Shown: positions 35,239 to 45,890, numbered from the stretch's first letter. The stretch: 64,000 nt of DNA from Empedobacter brevis NBRC 14943 = ATCC 43319 (GCF_000382425.1 NZ_KB908296.1:212536-276535); one strand, 5' to 3'. The notes: generated from the sequence alone by a model not told the origin. Numbers and translations are program-made.

Positions 35239-37506
35239 ATGGCATTTGATATAAATATGATTAAAGGCGTTTATGCCAAAATGCAAGAACGTGTAGATGC
35301 TGCGAGAAGTATCGTAGCTCGTCCTTTAACTTACTCAGAAAAAATTTTATATGCCCATTTGTTTGATGGACAACCAACGCAAGCATACACAAGAGGCGAG
35401 TCTTATGTGGATTTCGCTCCAGATCGCGTAGCGATGCAGGACGCAACTGCTCAGATGGCTTTGTTACAGTTTATGCAAGCAGGTAAAGTAAAAACGGCAG
35501 TTCCGTCTACGGTTCATTGTGATCACTTGATTCAGGCTAAAGTTGGTGCTAAAACCGATTTACAAGAGGCAATTAATAAATCTTCAGAAGTATTTAACTT
35601 TTTGGAGTCTGTGTCGAATAAATATGGAATTGGATTTTGGAAACCAGGTGCCGGTATTATTCACCAAGTTGTTTTGGAAAACTATGCTTTTCCGGGAGGA
35701 ATGATGATTGGTACTGACTCACATACCCCAAATGCAGGTGGATTGGGAATGGTTGCAATTGGTGTTGGTGGTGCTGATGCAGTTGATGTAATGTCAGGTA
35801 TGGCTTGGGAATTAAAAATGCCAAAATTAATTGGTGTCAAATTAACCGGTAAATTATCTGGTTGGGCAGCCCCTAAAGATGTTATTTTAGAGGTTGCGGG
35901 ACGTTTAACTGTAAAAGGTGGTACCGGAGCAATTGTAGAATATTTTGGAGAAGGTGCAGAGTCTTTATCTGCAACAGGTAAGGGAACAATCTGTAACATG
36001 GGAGCTGAAATTGGAGCAACAACGTCTATTTTTGCGTATGATGATGCTTCTGAGAGATATTTGAGAGCAACAGACCGTAATGATGTGGCTGATGCTGCGA
36101 ATGAACATAAATCATATTTACGTTCGGATGATGAAGTATATGAAAATCCAAAAGACTATTACGATCAATTAATCGAAATTAACTTATCAGAATTGGAACC
36201 TCGTCTGAATGGTCCTTTTACACCAGATTTAATGACGCCGGTTTCAAAAATGAAGGAAACTGCAGCTGCCAATGGATGGCCATTAGATGTGGAGTGGGGA
36301 TTAATAGGTTCTTGTACGAATTCTTCTTATGAAGATTTAACTCGCGCAGCTTCAATTGCTCAACAAGCAATTGACAAAGGCCTTGTAACAAAAGCCGCTT
36401 TCGGGATTAATCCAGGTTCTGAAGTTGTTCGTTATACCGCAGATCGTGATGGATTATTAAAAACGTTCGAAGATTTGAATGCCGTGATTTTTACAAATGC
36501 CTGTGGACCATGTATTGGTCAATGGGATCGTGAAGGTGCTGATAAAGAAGAAAAAAATACAATTGTTCACTCATTCAATCGTAACTTCAAAAAACGTGCA
36601 GATGGAAATCCAAATACCTATGCATTTGTAACTTCTCCGGAAATGGTTGCAGCAATTGCAATTTCTGGTCGTTTAGATTTTAATCCATTGACGGATAAAT
36701 TGGTCAATAAAGACGGCGAAGAAGTTATGTTAGATGCTCCAAAAGGTGAAGAATTACCAGGCAAAGGGTATGCATATGAAGATAACGGATATCAAGCACC
36801 GGTAGAGGATGGTTCTCATGTAGAAGTGATTGTTAATCCTAATTCTGAACGCTTGCAATTATTAGAAGGATTCAAACCTTGGAATGGGGAAAACATTATG
36901 GGTGCTAAATTATTAATCAAAGCATTTGGGAAATGTACAACAGATCACATTTCTATGGCTGGTCCTTGGTTGCGTTTCAGAGGTCATTTAGATAATATTT
37001 CGAATAATACATTGATTGGAGCTGTAAATGCATTCAATCAAGAAACAAATTCAGTTAAAAACCAATTGACAGGAGAGTATGGAGCTGTTCCTGATACTGC
37101 TCGTGCATACAAAGCGGCAGGCGTTCCTTCTGTAATTGTTGGAGATGAAAACTATGGGGAAGGCTCTTCTCGTGAGCATGCGGCAATGCAGCCCCGTCAT
37201 TTAGGTTCTGTCGCTGTTCTGGTTCGTTCTTTTGCACGTATTCATGAGACAAATCTTAAAAAACAAGGAATGTTAGCCTTAACATTTGCTGATAAAGCGG
37301 ATTATGATAAAGTTCAAGAAGATGACACAATCAACTTTATTGATTTAACAGAGTTCGCTCCGGGAAAACCACTGACAATAGAATTGGTACATACAGATGG
37401 TTCTAAAGATTCAATTTTAGCAAATCATACGTATAACGCACAACAAATTGAGTGGTTTAAAGCCGGTTCTGCATTGAATTTAATTAAAGTGCAGCAAGCA
37501 AAATAA
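35239..37506 (+). CDS. acnA: Aconitate hydratase, AcnA/mitochondrial type
   Basis: 755 residues. [4Fe-4S] aconitase closer in length and motifs to the mitochondrial enzyme than to bacterial AcnA (about 890). Cluster ligands lie in [11 protein letters not shown] and [26 protein letters not shown] and [19 protein letters not shown] are active-site motifs. It lies 230 bases after acnB, with a strong terminator between, so the two are independent transcription units. Keeping both types side by side allows different behaviour under iron or oxidative stress, as known in E. coli; that is inference here. Confidence 0.96.
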   Translation: MAFDINMIKGVYAKMQERVDAARSIVARPLTYSEKILYAHLFDGQPTQAYTRGESYVDFAPDRVAMQDATAQMALLQFMQAGKVKTAVPSTVHCDHLIQAKVGAKTDLQEAINKSSEVFNFLESVSNKYGIGFWKPGAGIIHQVVLENYAFPGGMMIGTDSHTPNAGGLGMVAIGVGGADAVDVMSGMAWELKMPKLIGVKLTGKLSGWAAPKDVILEVAGRLTVKGGTGAIVEYFGEGAESLSATGKGTICNMGAEIGATTSIFAYDDASERYLRATDRNDVADAANEHKSYLRSDDEVYENPKDYYDQLIEINLSELEPRLNGPFTPDLMTPVSKMKETAAANGWPLDVEWGLIGSCTNSSYEDLTRAASIAQQAIDKGLVTKAAFGINPGSEVVRYTADRDGLLKTFEDLNAVIFTNACGPCIGQWDREGADKEEKNTIVHSFNRNFKKRADGNPNTYAFVTSPEMVAAIAISGRLDFNPLTDKLVNKDGEEVMLDAPKGEELPGKGYAYEDNGYQAPVEDGSHVEVIVNPNSERLQLLEGFKPWNGENIMGAKLLIKAFGKCTTDHISMAGPWLRFRGHLDNISNNTLIGAVNAFNQETNSVKNQLTGEYGAVPDTARAYKAAGVPSVIVGDENYGEGSSREHAAMQPRHLGSVAVLVRSFARIHETNLKKQGMLALTFADKADYDKVQEDDTINFIDLTEFAPGKPLTIELVHTDGSKDSILANHTYNAQQIEWFKAGSALNLIKVQQAK

Positions 37507-37525
37507 TTCATTTAATTTATTATAA

Positions 37526-37562
37526 AACAAAAGCCGATGTATTTCTACATCGGCTTTTGTTC
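37526..37562 (+). terminator. Terminator after acnA
   Basis: Sixteen-base-pair perfect stem, AACAAAAGCCGATGTA with TACATCGGCTTTTGTT, loop TTTC. Confidence 0.93.
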
Positions 37563-37616
37563 TTTAAACACAATAAAATTTGATTTTTTTATTGTGTTTA
37601 AAAATAATTAAGCATA

Positions 37617-37648
37617 AAAAAAACCTCAATCAAATGATTGAGGTTTTA
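37617..37648 (-). terminator. Terminator of tRNA-Phe
   Basis: AAAACCTCAATCA pairs with TGATTGAGGTTTT, just 3' of the tRNA on the minus strand. Confidence 0.88.
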
Positions 37649-37653
37649 AGCAG

Positions 37654-37726
37654 TGGTGCCTCCAGGAATCGAACCAGGGACACAAGGATTTTCAGTCCTT
37701 TGCTCTACCAACTGAGCTAAGGCACC
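37654..37726 (-). tRNA. tRNA-Phe (anticodon GAA)
   Basis: 73-nt cloverleaf on the minus strand: acceptor GGTGCCT/AGGCACC with discriminator A, D arm GCTC..GAGC, anticodon stem AAGGA/TCCTT around CTGAAAA (GAA), T loop TTCGATT. CCA is not encoded. Confidence 0.97.
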
Positions 37727-37844
37727 GCCTTAATTGTGATGCAAATATAGAGCGAAAATCTGTTCTGCCAAACATTTTCTAAAATATTTTTCATCTGTAA
37801 AAGCTATCTTGTTCATTTACCGAGAAATAAAATTTTATTTTTTT

Positions 37845-37852
37845 TATCTTTG
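37845..37852 (+). promoter_or_regulatory. Promoter -7 element for the OMP-lptC-ppiD group
   Basis: TATCTTTG, about 120 bases before the gene at 37974. A second near-match (CATATTTG) lies at about 37938. Confidence 0.5.
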
Positions 37853-37973
37853 CAGAAAAAAATGAAGTTTTAACATTTTAATAGATAATTAACAACTCAT
37901 TTTTGCAATCTAATTTTTACAATTCGCAACAAATCATCATATTTGCGTCTTAGAATTCTATTATACATTCATA

Positions 37974-39257
37974 ATGAAGTGGATCATTTGTAGTTTATCA
38001 CTTTTTAGTGTGGTAACAGTAAAAGCTCAATCAATATCAGTTTCTCCTTATTCTGCTTATGGAGTAGGTGAGCAATTATTCGATAATAATACTGAACAAG
38101 CTGGTATGGGCGGTATTTCAACAGTTCCTACGAATCCTTACGGACAAAGTGCAAATTTTGCAAATCCGGCAGCTAATCAAAACTTGCGTATGACAACTTT
38201 TAATGCGAGTGGAAGTGGAACCAACTATAGTTTCAAATCTGGAACAGACAAAGAAAACGCTGGTCGTTTTAACGTTTCAAATATCTCATTGGCTTTTCCG
38301 GTAGGTGAAAAAGGAAGTTTTGGTTTAGGATTTCAACCTTATTCAGCTTTAGGATATGATATTATGACAACTTCAGAAAGAAATAATATCAAACAGAATG
38401 TTCAAATGAAAGGAGATGGTGGACTAAATAGTATTCATGCTTTTTATTCTAGAAACCTTACCAAAGAATTTTCTTTAGGTTTACGTGTGAATTATTTATT
38501 TGGAGAGTTGAAACGTAATGAAATTTTAGCCGTAGAAGGAGCTAGTTTGGCTGTGGATTATAGTGATAAGTCTAATTATAGAGGGGCTCAGTTTACGTTA
38601 GGATCAATGTACACAAAGAAAATAGGGAAAACACACAACTTGAATCTTGGAGCAACCTATACTTTAGGGACTAATCTAAGAACAGACGTGACCGATCTTA
38701 CAACAACATACAGCTATATTGGAACAACTCAGTCTTCTTTAGACACCATTTCAATTATCAGAGTAGATAACGGTAAAACAAAAATCCCACAAATGTTTAC
38801 ATTAGGAGCTTCATACTCTAAAGACAATACTTGGTCGTTAGCGATTGAAGCAAAGTATAACAATTGGAAAGATTTCTCTCAACCGCTAGAAGGGCAAAAT
38901 AGCACGATGTCTTCAAGTGTTGATTATAAGAACAATGTACGTTTAGCTGTCGGAGGATATTGGATTCCTGATTACAACAGTTATAAAAGTTATTTTAATC
39001 GTGTGACTTATCGTGCCGGAATGTATTACCAATCTGCACAATATTCTATTCATGGGACAGATATAGATTCTTATGGAGCAACATTAGGATTTGGATTCCC
39101 AATCGGGAAACAGAGTGATGGTTCTATGATGAATATTTCTTTAGAATACGGACAAAAAGGAAAAACAACAAACAACTTAATCAAAGAAAATTATTTTGGA
39201 GTTAAAGTTGGGTTTGATATAAATGATATTTGGTTTAGAAAAAGAGTTATTGACTAA
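37974..39257 (+). CDS. Outer membrane beta-barrel protein
   Basis: 427 residues. Signal peptide about 1-18 (VVTVKAQS). Mature start ISVSPYSAYGVGEQLFDNN; AGMGGISTVPTNPYGQSANFANPAA resembles the NPA hatch of FadL/PorV-like barrels. Repeated amphipathic strands (LGLRVNYLFGELKRN, LNLGATYTLG) and a terminal strand NDIWFRKRVID, which does not end in Phe. Probably an outer-membrane transporter or structural protein; substrate unknown. It lies directly before lptC and ppiD, so it may be one of the OMPs whose assembly that pathway serves; this is inference. Confidence 0.8.
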   Translation: MKWIICSLSLFSVVTVKAQSISVSPYSAYGVGEQLFDNNTEQAGMGGISTVPTNPYGQSANFANPAANQNLRMTTFNASGSGTNYSFKSGTDKENAGRFNVSNISLAFPVGEKGSFGLGFQPYSALGYDIMTTSERNNIKQNVQMKGDGGLNSIHAFYSRNLTKEFSLGLRVNYLFGELKRNEILAVEGASLAVDYSDKSNYRGAQFTLGSMYTKKIGKTHNLNLGATYTLGTNLRTDVTDLTTTYSYIGTTQSSLDTISIIRVDNGKTKIPQMFTLGASYSKDNTWSLAIEAKYNNWKDFSQPLEGQNSTMSSSVDYKNNVRLAVGGYWIPDYNSYKSYFNRVTYRAGMYYQSAQYSIHGTDIDSYGATLGFGFPIGKQSDGSMMNISLEYGQKGKTTNNLIKENYFGVKVGFDINDIWFRKRVID

Positions 39258-39259
39258 TT

Positions 39260-39859
39260 TTGGACAAACAGAAATTGTATAGAAAAGCAAATGAAAATGT
39301 TTTAATCACCCCGATTTATATTTTCGGACTAATTAGCATTTCCATTTTGCTTTTTTCTTGTAAAAAAGAACTTCCTCCTACCAATAAGAAGAAAGTAGAA
39401 TTTCCAAGCCGTACATTAATTAATGCGAATATTATCAATAGAGATTCAGGGCGAATTTCGATGAATGTTCGTTCACCATTAATTGAAGAATATACGACGG
39501 TTGATTCGCCTTACACGGTGTTTAGAAAAGGATTAGACCTCGATTTTTATCAAAAAGGACAAATCAAACCAGGTTATTTTCAGGCAGATTGGGCAAAATT
39601 GAGCGATGCGACAGGAATCTATGAAGGTAGAGGAAATGTAATTATTGTGAATGAAAAAGGTGATTCGTTGAAAAGCGAACAATTATTTTGGAATAAAAAA
39701 AACAAAACGGTTTACACATCGAAAGAAGTTTATTTAATTAGTAGTGAAGGCGATTCGTTAACAGCGAAAAATGGTTTACAAGCTACAGATGATTTAGAAA
39801 GTTATACTTTATTCAATAATCAAGGATTTAAGTACGTAGAGGATAATCAAAAATTCTAA
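39260..39859 (+). CDS. lptC: LPS export protein LptC
   Basis: 199 residues. LptC is the bitopic periplasmic part of the Lpt bridge that carries lipopolysaccharide from the inner membrane. N-terminal membrane segment (about 17-34, YIFGLISISILLFSC; the Cys makes a lipoprotein possible), then a beta-jellyroll region with DADWAK-type text in YFQADWAKLSDATGIYEGRGN and SEQLFWNKKNKTVYTSKEV, typical of LptC/OstA. The start is a TTG two bases after the previous stop; no in-frame ATG gives a complete membrane segment. Cotranscribed with the upstream OMP and probably with ppiD. Confidence 0.87.
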   Translation: MDKQKLYRKANENVLITPIYIFGLISISILLFSCKKELPPTNKKKVEFPSRTLINANIINRDSGRISMNVRSPLIEEYTTVDSPYTVFRKGLDLDFYQKGQIKPGYFQADWAKLSDATGIYEGRGNVIIVNEKGDSLKSEQLFWNKKNKTVYTSKEVYLISSEGDSLTAKNGLQATDDLESYTLFNNQGFKYVEDNQKF

Positions 39860-39973
39860 AAAACGTTAAAAAAATGATTAAAAAAGCGAATACTTGTCGC
39901 TTCTTCTATTTTATTATTCAATGTATTGTCGTATTTTCGCCACCTATTATAGAAATAACATTAAAATAAAACA

Positions 39974-42133
39974 ATGGCAGTTTTAGGAGAAATTCGTAAA
40001 AAAACTTGGCTGATCTTCGTTGTAATCGGAGTTGCAATGTTAGCTTTCGTTGCAGGAGATTTATTCGGGGAGAATTCAAAGATTAAACAATTATTTACTG
40101 GAGATCCGTCTGTAGTTGGTACAGTTAACGGAGAATCTATTGGTATTGCAGAATATCAAAGTGCATACGATCAAACACAAAAGATGTATGAAAACCAAGG
40201 TCAATCTGCAACTCCAAACCAAATTGCTCAACAGACTTGGAATAGCTTGGTTAGCCAAAAAGTGTTGAAACAACATGCAGAAAAATTAGGTTTAAGAGTT
40301 TCTGATGATGAATTCTGGAGTTATGTTGCACAAAACTTTGGAATGGCATCTGGTGCAGAAGCACAGCAACAAATTGCTCAATTAGAAGCTAACGCTGCTG
40401 CTAGTCCAGAAGCACAACAACAATATAGAGCTTGGTTGCAAACTGCTGAACAAATAAAATTACAGATTTTATCTCAAAAATATTTTGGCTATGTAATGGC
40501 TGGTACAGCGGTTACAAATAAAGAAGCTGATATTCAACAAGGATATAACATCTCTAATGCGAATATTCAATATGCTTTTGTTGACTATGCAACTTTAGCT
40601 AAAAAACTAAATGTGAAAGTTACAGATGAAGAGATTTCTGCTTACGAAGCGAAATATCCTAAATTGTTTAAAGCAGAAGGATTAGTGAAATTAAGTTATA
40701 CTTATTTTCCTGCAGGAGCATCTGCTGCTGATGAAGCTGTTGCTTTGGCGAACATCAAAAAATATTTGTCAACACAAATTGTTCATGATGAAGTGAATAA
40801 TGTAACAGATACGATTCAAGCTTTTGGTTCGGCAAAAAGCGATTCAGTTTATGTGACTCAAAATTCTGAGAAACCATTTATTCCAAATTTCTTTACGAAA
40901 GCAGAATTGGAGCAAGCACAATTAGGTACAGAAGCAACAAATTTCTTAAAAACTGCTGCAGTTGGACAAATAGGAGGTCCTTTCAAAATTGGAAATACGT
41001 ACCAGTTATATAAACTTTCTAAAGTAAAAGAAGTTAAAGATTCAGTAAAATCAAGCCATATCTTAGTTGCATTTACTGGAAGCGCAGCAGGAAATGGAGT
41101 AAAACGTACAAAAGAAGAAGCAAAGAAATTAGCAGAAGAAATTTTAGCTCAAGTAAAAGCGAATCCATCTTCTTTTGGAGAAGTGGCGTCTACTAAATCT
41201 GATGACAAATCATCTGCTGTACAAAAAGGAAGTATTGGTTGGGTTGGTAAAAACAATCAATTGGATCAAACTTATAACGGATTTATTTTTACGAAACCGG
41301 TTGGAACAATTGACTTGGTTGAATCACAATTTGGATACCATATTATTAAAGTTGATGAAGCGAAAAATAAAACGGCTTATCAAGTTGCAAACATTGTGAA
41401 AACAATAGAGCCTTCTAAAGCGACAACAGAAAAAGCATTTACAAGTGCAAGAACATATGTGCAGAATGTAGAAGGAAAATCGTTGAAAGATTTCCAGACT
41501 TTAGCAAAAAAAGGAGGTTATTTAAATAATACGACAGAAGGTATTGAGCGTTATGCTGCAATTGGACAAGATATTCCAAATGATCAAGATGCTGATATCT
41601 TAAAATGGGCTTTTGATAAGAAAACAGATGTTGGTGCATCTAATTTGTTTACATCTTCAACAGGTGACTACATCGTTGTTCATTTAGTTGAGAAATTTGA
41701 CAAAGGTTTAGCTCATCCAAGTGTTGTTCGTCAATATGTAGAGCCGGTTTTGATGCACGAAAAAGTTGCTAAATTGGTTGATGAGCAAGTGGCAAATGGT
41801 GGTTTAAATGCTTTTGCATCTAAGTTCGGAGCGAAAAAAGGAAATGCGACAGTTAACTTCTCTAATTCTAATTTAACAGGAATTGGTTTAGAGCCTAAAG
41901 TTGTAGGAGCTGCGTTTGGCGTAAAACCAAATCAATCTTCTAAAGCAATTGCTGGTAATGCGGGAGTTTTCTATATTATTCCTTCAAACCAACAAATTCA
42001 AAAGAATCAAAAAGGTTCAATGATTTTGGATAATTTAAACCGTCAATTACAAGGACGTTTCCAACAAACATTGTTACAATCATTGATTCAAGCTGCTGAT
42101 GTGGTTGATAACCGCGACAGAGCTTTACGTTAA
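39974..42133 (+). CDS. Periplasmic peptidyl-prolyl isomerase, PpiD/SurA type
   Basis: 719 residues. One N-terminal membrane anchor (about 12-30, LIFVVIGVAMLAFVAGDLF), a SurA_N-like chaperone region (about 45-240) and a parvulin domain (about 355-460: VKSSHILVAF, GSIGWVGKNNQL, VESQFGYHIIKV). The C-terminal 250 residues are chaperone-like. The layout matches PpiD, which helps proteins leaving the Sec channel. Gene order OMP-lptC-ppiD fits envelope biogenesis. Prolyl-isomerase residues were not tested in detail. Confidence 0.9.
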   Translation: MAVLGEIRKKTWLIFVVIGVAMLAFVAGDLFGENSKIKQLFTGDPSVVGTVNGESIGIAEYQSAYDQTQKMYENQGQSATPNQIAQQTWNSLVSQKVLKQHAEKLGLRVSDDEFWSYVAQNFGMASGAEAQQQIAQLEANAAASPEAQQQYRAWLQTAEQIKLQILSQKYFGYVMAGTAVTNKEADIQQGYNISNANIQYAFVDYATLAKKLNVKVTDEEISAYEAKYPKLFKAEGLVKLSYTYFPAGASAADEAVALANIKKYLSTQIVHDEVNNVTDTIQAFGSAKSDSVYVTQNSEKPFIPNFFTKAELEQAQLGTEATNFLKTAAVGQIGGPFKIGNTYQLYKLSKVKEVKDSVKSSHILVAFTGSAAGNGVKRTKEEAKKLAEEILAQVKANPSSFGEVASTKSDDKSSAVQKGSIGWVGKNNQLDQTYNGFIFTKPVGTIDLVESQFGYHIIKVDEAKNKTAYQVANIVKTIEPSKATTEKAFTSARTYVQNVEGKSLKDFQTLAKKGGYLNNTTEGIERYAAIGQDIPNDQDADILKWAFDKKTDVGASNLFTSSTGDYIVVHLVEKFDKGLAHPSVVRQYVEPVLMHEKVAKLVDEQVANGGLNAFASKFGAKKGNATVNFSNSNLTGIGLEPKVVGAAFGVKPNQSSKAIAGNAGVFYIIPSNQQIQKNQKGSMILDNLNRQLQGRFQQTLLQSLIQAADVVDNRDRALR

Positions 42134-42161
42134 GATTCAAAAAAAAAATCTTATAATAAAT

Positions 42162-42197
42162 AAAACCGTTTGAACAATTGTTCAGGCGGTTTTTGTT
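42162..42197 (+). terminator. Terminator after ppiD
   Basis: AAAACCGTTTGAACAA pairs with TTGTTCAGGCGGTTTT (two imperfect pairs), then T's. Confidence 0.8.
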
Positions 42198-42222
42198 TTA
42201 TATTTAAGGAGAAATTAGATTT

Positions 42223-42669
42223 ATGAAAATAATTAACTTTAAATTCTTTCTTTTTTTTGGTGGAATAATATCTTTAATTTCTTGTGAATCAATTATAAGA
42301 TTTAAAGGTAATGTTTATAATTCTGAAAATGAACCCATTTCAAATGCTAAGATAACCGTATTATTGAGAAAAAATGATACTATAAAAAAGGTGGGATTTA
42401 TATTAGATACAATTCCGGTAGAAGAAAGAGATAAATTAAGAAAAAAGGGTACAAAAGACGATTTATATATTAATGCAATAGGAGAATATTATAAACCGAA
42501 GATATTGTTTACAGATAAAAATGGCTTTTTTAATACTAGAACAATATTAATTCCTTGTGGTTTTAAATGTCCTAAAGTTAATTTGATAGTAGAGAAAGAA
42601 AAAAATAAAAAAGTTATTTTACTAAATAATAAACTTGACAGGGATAGTATGAATATTATTTTAGATTAA
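42223..42669 (+). CDS. Hypothetical lipoprotein with carboxypeptidase-regulatory-like fold
   Basis: 148 residues. Lipobox SLISC at Cys21. After it, IRFKGNVYNSENEPISNAKITVLL is the start of a CarboxypepD_reg/CnaB-like beta-sandwich (G-x-V ... P-I-x-N-A-x-I), and FTDKNGFFNTRTI is its second typical segment (T-D-x-x-G-x-F). An insertion of about 45 residues rich in Lys and Glu lies between. Single gene between the ppiD terminator and a terminator shared with purE. Probably a surface or periplasmic lipoprotein; function unknown. Confidence 0.75.
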   Translation: MKIINFKFFLFFGGIISLISCESIIRFKGNVYNSENEPISNAKITVLLRKNDTIKKVGFILDTIPVEERDKLRKKGTKDDLYINAIGEYYKPKILFTDKNGFFNTRTILIPCGFKCPKVNLIVEKEKNKKVILLNNKLDRDSMNIILD

Positions 42670-42684
42670 TTTTTTATAAATAAT

Positions 42685-42716
42685 AAAAGCATCAATTGAA
42701 AATTGATGCTTTTATA
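42685..42716. terminator. Bidirectional terminator, lipoprotein / purE
   Basis: AAAAGCATCAATT pairs with AATTGATGCTTTT, loop GAA, between convergent genes. Confidence 0.88.
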
Positions 42717-42718
42717 TT

Positions 42719-43222
42719 CTATTTATCAAACCCATTCGGATATTCGCCTTTTACATGCTCTATTTTCGCTTCTACAGCTTTTTGTAAATCTTCTTGGTAT
42801 TGGATTAATCTTTCTTGTAAAGTAGGATTTGTTGCTCCTAAAATACGCGCAGCCAAAATTCCTGCATTCTTCGCTGCATTGACAGCAACTGTCGCAACCG
42901 GAATACCGTTTGGCATTTGCAAAATAGATAGAATAGAATCCCAACCATCAATTGAATTTGACGATTTAATTGGAACACCAACCACAGGAAGTGGTGTAAT
43001 TGAAGCAACCATTCCTGGTAAATGCGCAGCACCTCCTGCACCGGCAATAATCACATTTATTCCACGTTCGTGAGCTGTTTTAGCATAATCAAACATACGT
43101 TGTGGCGTACGATGTGCAGAAACAATTGTTAATTCGAACGGAATATTTAATTCTGTTAATAGATCAGCAGCTTGTTTCATGATAGGCAAATCGCTATCAC
43201 TTCCCATTATAATTCCTACCAT
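42719..43222 (-). CDS. purE: N5-carboxyaminoimidazole ribonucleotide mutase
   Basis: 167 residues, class I PurE. Moves the carboxyl group of N5-CAIR to give CAIR in purine synthesis. [20 protein letters not shown] at the start, the active-site His in [13 protein letters not shown] and [17 protein letters not shown]. It follows purK by five bases on the same strand; the two catalyse consecutive steps. Confidence 0.97.
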   Translation of the reverse strand: MVGIIMGSDSDLPIMKQAADLLTELNIPFELTIVSAHRTPQRMFDYAKTAHERGINVIIAGAGGAAHLPGMVASITPLPVVGVPIKSSNSIDGWDSILSILQMPNGIPVATVAVNAAKNAGILAARILGATNPTLQERLIQYQEDLQKAVEAKIEHVKGEYPNGFDK

Positions 43223-43227
43223 AGTTG

Positions 43228-44358
43228 TTACTTTTTCGCTACGACTTTCACCGTTGCATTGACTTGTTTTATGTTTTGTTTTAATTGTTCTAAATCATCG
43301 TTAACCAATGTAACGTGTCCCATTTTTCGACCTGGTTTTGTGATGGTTTTTGCATACCAATGCAAAAATGTTCCTGGAATTGTCAATAATTCTTTAATAT
43401 TTTCAATTTCTGCTTGTCCGGTTTGCCCTTCAGCTCCAATTAAATTCACCATTGCAGAAGTTGTAAACAATTTTGTAGAACCAAGTGGCAATTGCATTAA
43501 CGTTCTTAACATTTGATCGAATTGTGATGAATATGCCGCTTCAATTGTTGAGTGTCCAGAGTTATGAACGCGTGAAGCAGTTTCATTTACCCAAATGGAT
43601 TGGTCTTTATTTAAGAATAATTCAACTGCGAAAACTCCTGGGGATTTTAATGCTTTGACAACATCGCGAGCAATTTGTTCAGCTTGGTTCGTGACATCTT
43701 TCGGAAGTATGGAAGGCATCAATAAATAATCTAATAAATTATATTCTTCGTTAATGACAAACTCTACAGTAGGATAAGTAACGATATTTCCTAAATGGTC
43801 GGCAACTGCAACAACAGCAATTTCACGATTCAAATCTGCTGGAGTTTCAAAAATGGAAGGCGACTGAAGCATTTTATCCAAATCATTCTCTGACTTCAAG
43901 AATTGTACACCTTTTCCGTCATAACCGTCTTTTCGGGATTTTTGGAAAATCGGATAATTGATATCTTGTTTTGATTTTAATTCTTCCCAATTGTCTAAAC
44001 CAAAATAAGGCGCAGTCGGAATATTATTGTTGACATAAAATTCTTTTTGAACTCCTTTGTCTTGAATAATCGCTAACGCTTCAGGATCCGGAACAACGTG
44101 CTTCCCAATTGATTTTAGATAACGCAACGCCTCAACATTTACGTGCTCAATTTCAATTCCGATCGCATCTAAATCTTTTCCAAATGAAACAACTGTTTCA
44201 TAATCTTTGAAATCGCCCTGTACAAAATGATGTGCATGCGGTGCGCAAGGCGCATCAGCAGCCGGATCTAAAATACTAATTTCACAAGGATATTGTAATG
44301 CATTTTGCAAAAACATATACCCCAATTGTCCTCCTCCTAAAATTCCGATTTTTATCAT
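43228..44358 (-). CDS. purK: 5-(carboxyamino)imidazole ribonucleotide synthase
   Basis: 376 residues, ATP-grasp enzyme making N5-CAIR from AIR, bicarbonate and [20 protein letters not shown] at the N-terminus, [13 protein letters not shown] for ATP, and [18 protein letters not shown] for the metal site. First gene of purK-purE. A -7-like TAACTTCG ends four bases before the ATG, so the mRNA may have almost no leader. Confidence 0.97.
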   Translation of the reverse strand: MIKIGILGGGQLGYMFLQNALQYPCEISILDPAADAPCAPHAHHFVQGDFKDYETVVSFGKDLDAIGIEIEHVNVEALRYLKSIGKHVVPDPEALAIIQDKGVQKEFYVNNNIPTAPYFGLDNWEELKSKQDINYPIFQKSRKDGYDGKGVQFLKSENDLDKMLQSPSIFETPADLNREIAVVAVADHLGNIVTYPTVEFVINEEYNLLDYLLMPSILPKDVTNQAEQIARDVVKALKSPGVFAVELFLNKDQSIWVNETASRVHNSGHSTIEAAYSSQFDQMLRTLMQLPLGSTKLFTTSAMVNLIGAEGQTGQAEIENIKELLTIPGTFLHWYAKTITKPGRKMGHVTLVNDDLEQLKQNIKQVNATVKVVAKK

Positions 44359-44420
44359 ATTGCGAAGTTAATGAATAATATAATTTCTACTTTTACGAGA
44401 ATTAAAAAAGTATTGACGAG

Positions 44421-45362
44421 ATGTTAACAAAATGGAGCAAAGTTTTGTTCTTTGTATTTGCAGGAATTTATTTGACGAGTAAAAGTTTTTATCAATATTT
44501 TATATTTGATATGTTGGTGCAATATTCTATTTATGCATTAATTATTGCTTTTTTCTTATGTCTGATTTATAATTACTCGATTCGAAAAGAAGAGAAGAAA
44601 AATATTTTGTGGCTGGTCCCTCTTGTAGCGATTCCAATAATTGTTTACCAAAGCATAGGATATTTTTATTTCGGGGAAAATGCAAAAGGAGAAAAGCCCA
44701 ATTTTAAGATCACATCAATTAATATTTTTTCTCAGAATGAAGATTTTCACTATTTGAAAAATTATTTATCAAAAGAGAAAAGTGATGTAATTATTTTACA
44801 AGAACTGACTCCTACTTGGCAAAAGCATGTTGAGTTTATCAGAAAAGAATATCCTTATTTTAAAGAAGAGGTTAGAAGCAATAACTTTGGAATTGCAATT
44901 TATTCTAAGATTCCGTTTACAAAGGTTTCTACAAAAAATTATATTGACGAAATGCATCCTTCTATTTTAGCCGATTTTCTTGTAAATGGAAAACCTGTGA
45001 CTATTTTGGGAACGCATCCTGTTCCGCCTTTACCTAATCAAGCACGTTTTGAGAGGCGAAACAAACAATATGAGTTAATGAAGCAAGAAATAGACGCATT
45101 GCCAAATGAAAACATTATTTTAATAGGAGATTTAAATTCGACAATTCATTCTCCAAATTTTAAGTTGGTACAATCAGAAAAATTAAAAGATGCTCGTGCC
45201 GGTTTTGGCTTACAAAACTCTTGGAATGCTTTTATTCCGGTCTTTCGTACAAATATTGATCAATGTTGGGTTTCAAAGAAAATAAAAGTAACCAATTTTT
45301 ATAGAGGAGAAGATATTAAATCAGACCATTTTCCAATAGTAGCGGAATTAAAAATAGAATAA
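44421..45362 (+). CDS. Membrane-anchored endonuclease/exonuclease/phosphatase-family protein
   Basis: 313 residues. Three N-terminal membrane helices (about 6-24, 30-52, 62-85), then an EEP catalytic domain: ITSINIFSQN, VIILQELTPTW (metal Glu), FGIAIYSKIP, ILGTHPVPP, IILIGDLNSTIHS (catalytic Asp/Asn) and KSDHFPIVAEL (Asp-His). The domain would face the periplasm. The EEP family acts on nucleic acids, phosphoinositides or other phosphodiesters, so the substrate is open. Divergent from purK. Confidence 0.88.
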   Translation: MLTKWSKVLFFVFAGIYLTSKSFYQYFIFDMLVQYSIYALIIAFFLCLIYNYSIRKEEKKNILWLVPLVAIPIIVYQSIGYFYFGENAKGEKPNFKITSINIFSQNEDFHYLKNYLSKEKSDVIILQELTPTWQKHVEFIRKEYPYFKEEVRSNNFGIAIYSKIPFTKVSTKNYIDEMHPSILADFLVNGKPVTILGTHPVPPLPNQARFERRNKQYELMKQEIDALPNENIILIGDLNSTIHSPNFKLVQSEKLKDARAGFGLQNSWNAFIPVFRTNIDQCWVSKKIKVTNFYRGEDIKSDHFPIVAELKIE

Positions 45363-45386
45363 TTTTTTTTCAATTTATGGAGATCA

Positions 45387-45420
45387 AAAAAGAATGCTTA
45401 TTTATATAAGCATTCTTTTT
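45387..45420 (+). terminator. Terminator after the EEP gene
   Basis: AAAAAGAATGCTTA pairs with TAAGCATTCTTTTT around a short AT loop. Confidence 0.88.
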
Positions 45421-45871
45421 TATATATAGGTAGAGTTAGGTTTTTAATACTATAAAGAGCTCTTAAATTATTCATTTAATAAGTCTGTGTTTGAAGAATA
45501 GACAACGCCTAATTTCATAGAGATTATTTTTTTTGTGAAGGTATAGTAGTCATTTAACTAGCATAAGAGGGAAGATTAAAAAATGTAGACGATTGGTAGA
45601 TGTTTTTTTTAAAAGATGTAGACATTATGAGATGTCAATTTTTTTGATACTTTTTTTCTGTGCATTTACTTTGCTAAAATAAATATTAAATGTGTAATCT
45701 ATTTGAGATTTATATCAACTAGACCAGTTGATTTTTTATTGAAAATCAATTAATCTATTTTTCTATTACTAAACCCGAAAGCCTTCATGTTTTTACTGAA
45801 GGTTTTTTAACATTTACAGAGGATCACAATTAAAGTTTTTTGAGCTAGTTTTTAGATTTCAAAAAAATAGC
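45421..45871. other. Non-coding stretch with an orphan terminator-like hairpin
   Basis: No credible ORF in about 450 bases. Near its right end, AAAGCCTTCA and TGAAGGTTTTTT (about 45778-45808) form a plus-strand terminator-like hairpin with no gene before it. This may end a small RNA or an upstream read-through transcript; no good promoter is visible for it. Confidence 0.4.
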
Positions 45872-45879
45872 TACCTTTG
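45872..45879 (+). promoter_or_regulatory. Promoter -7 element for the riboswitch mRNA
   Basis: TACCTTTG, whose expected start site falls just before the TPP aptamer at 45891. Confidence 0.65.
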
Positions 45880-45890
45880 AGCCTCAATCG

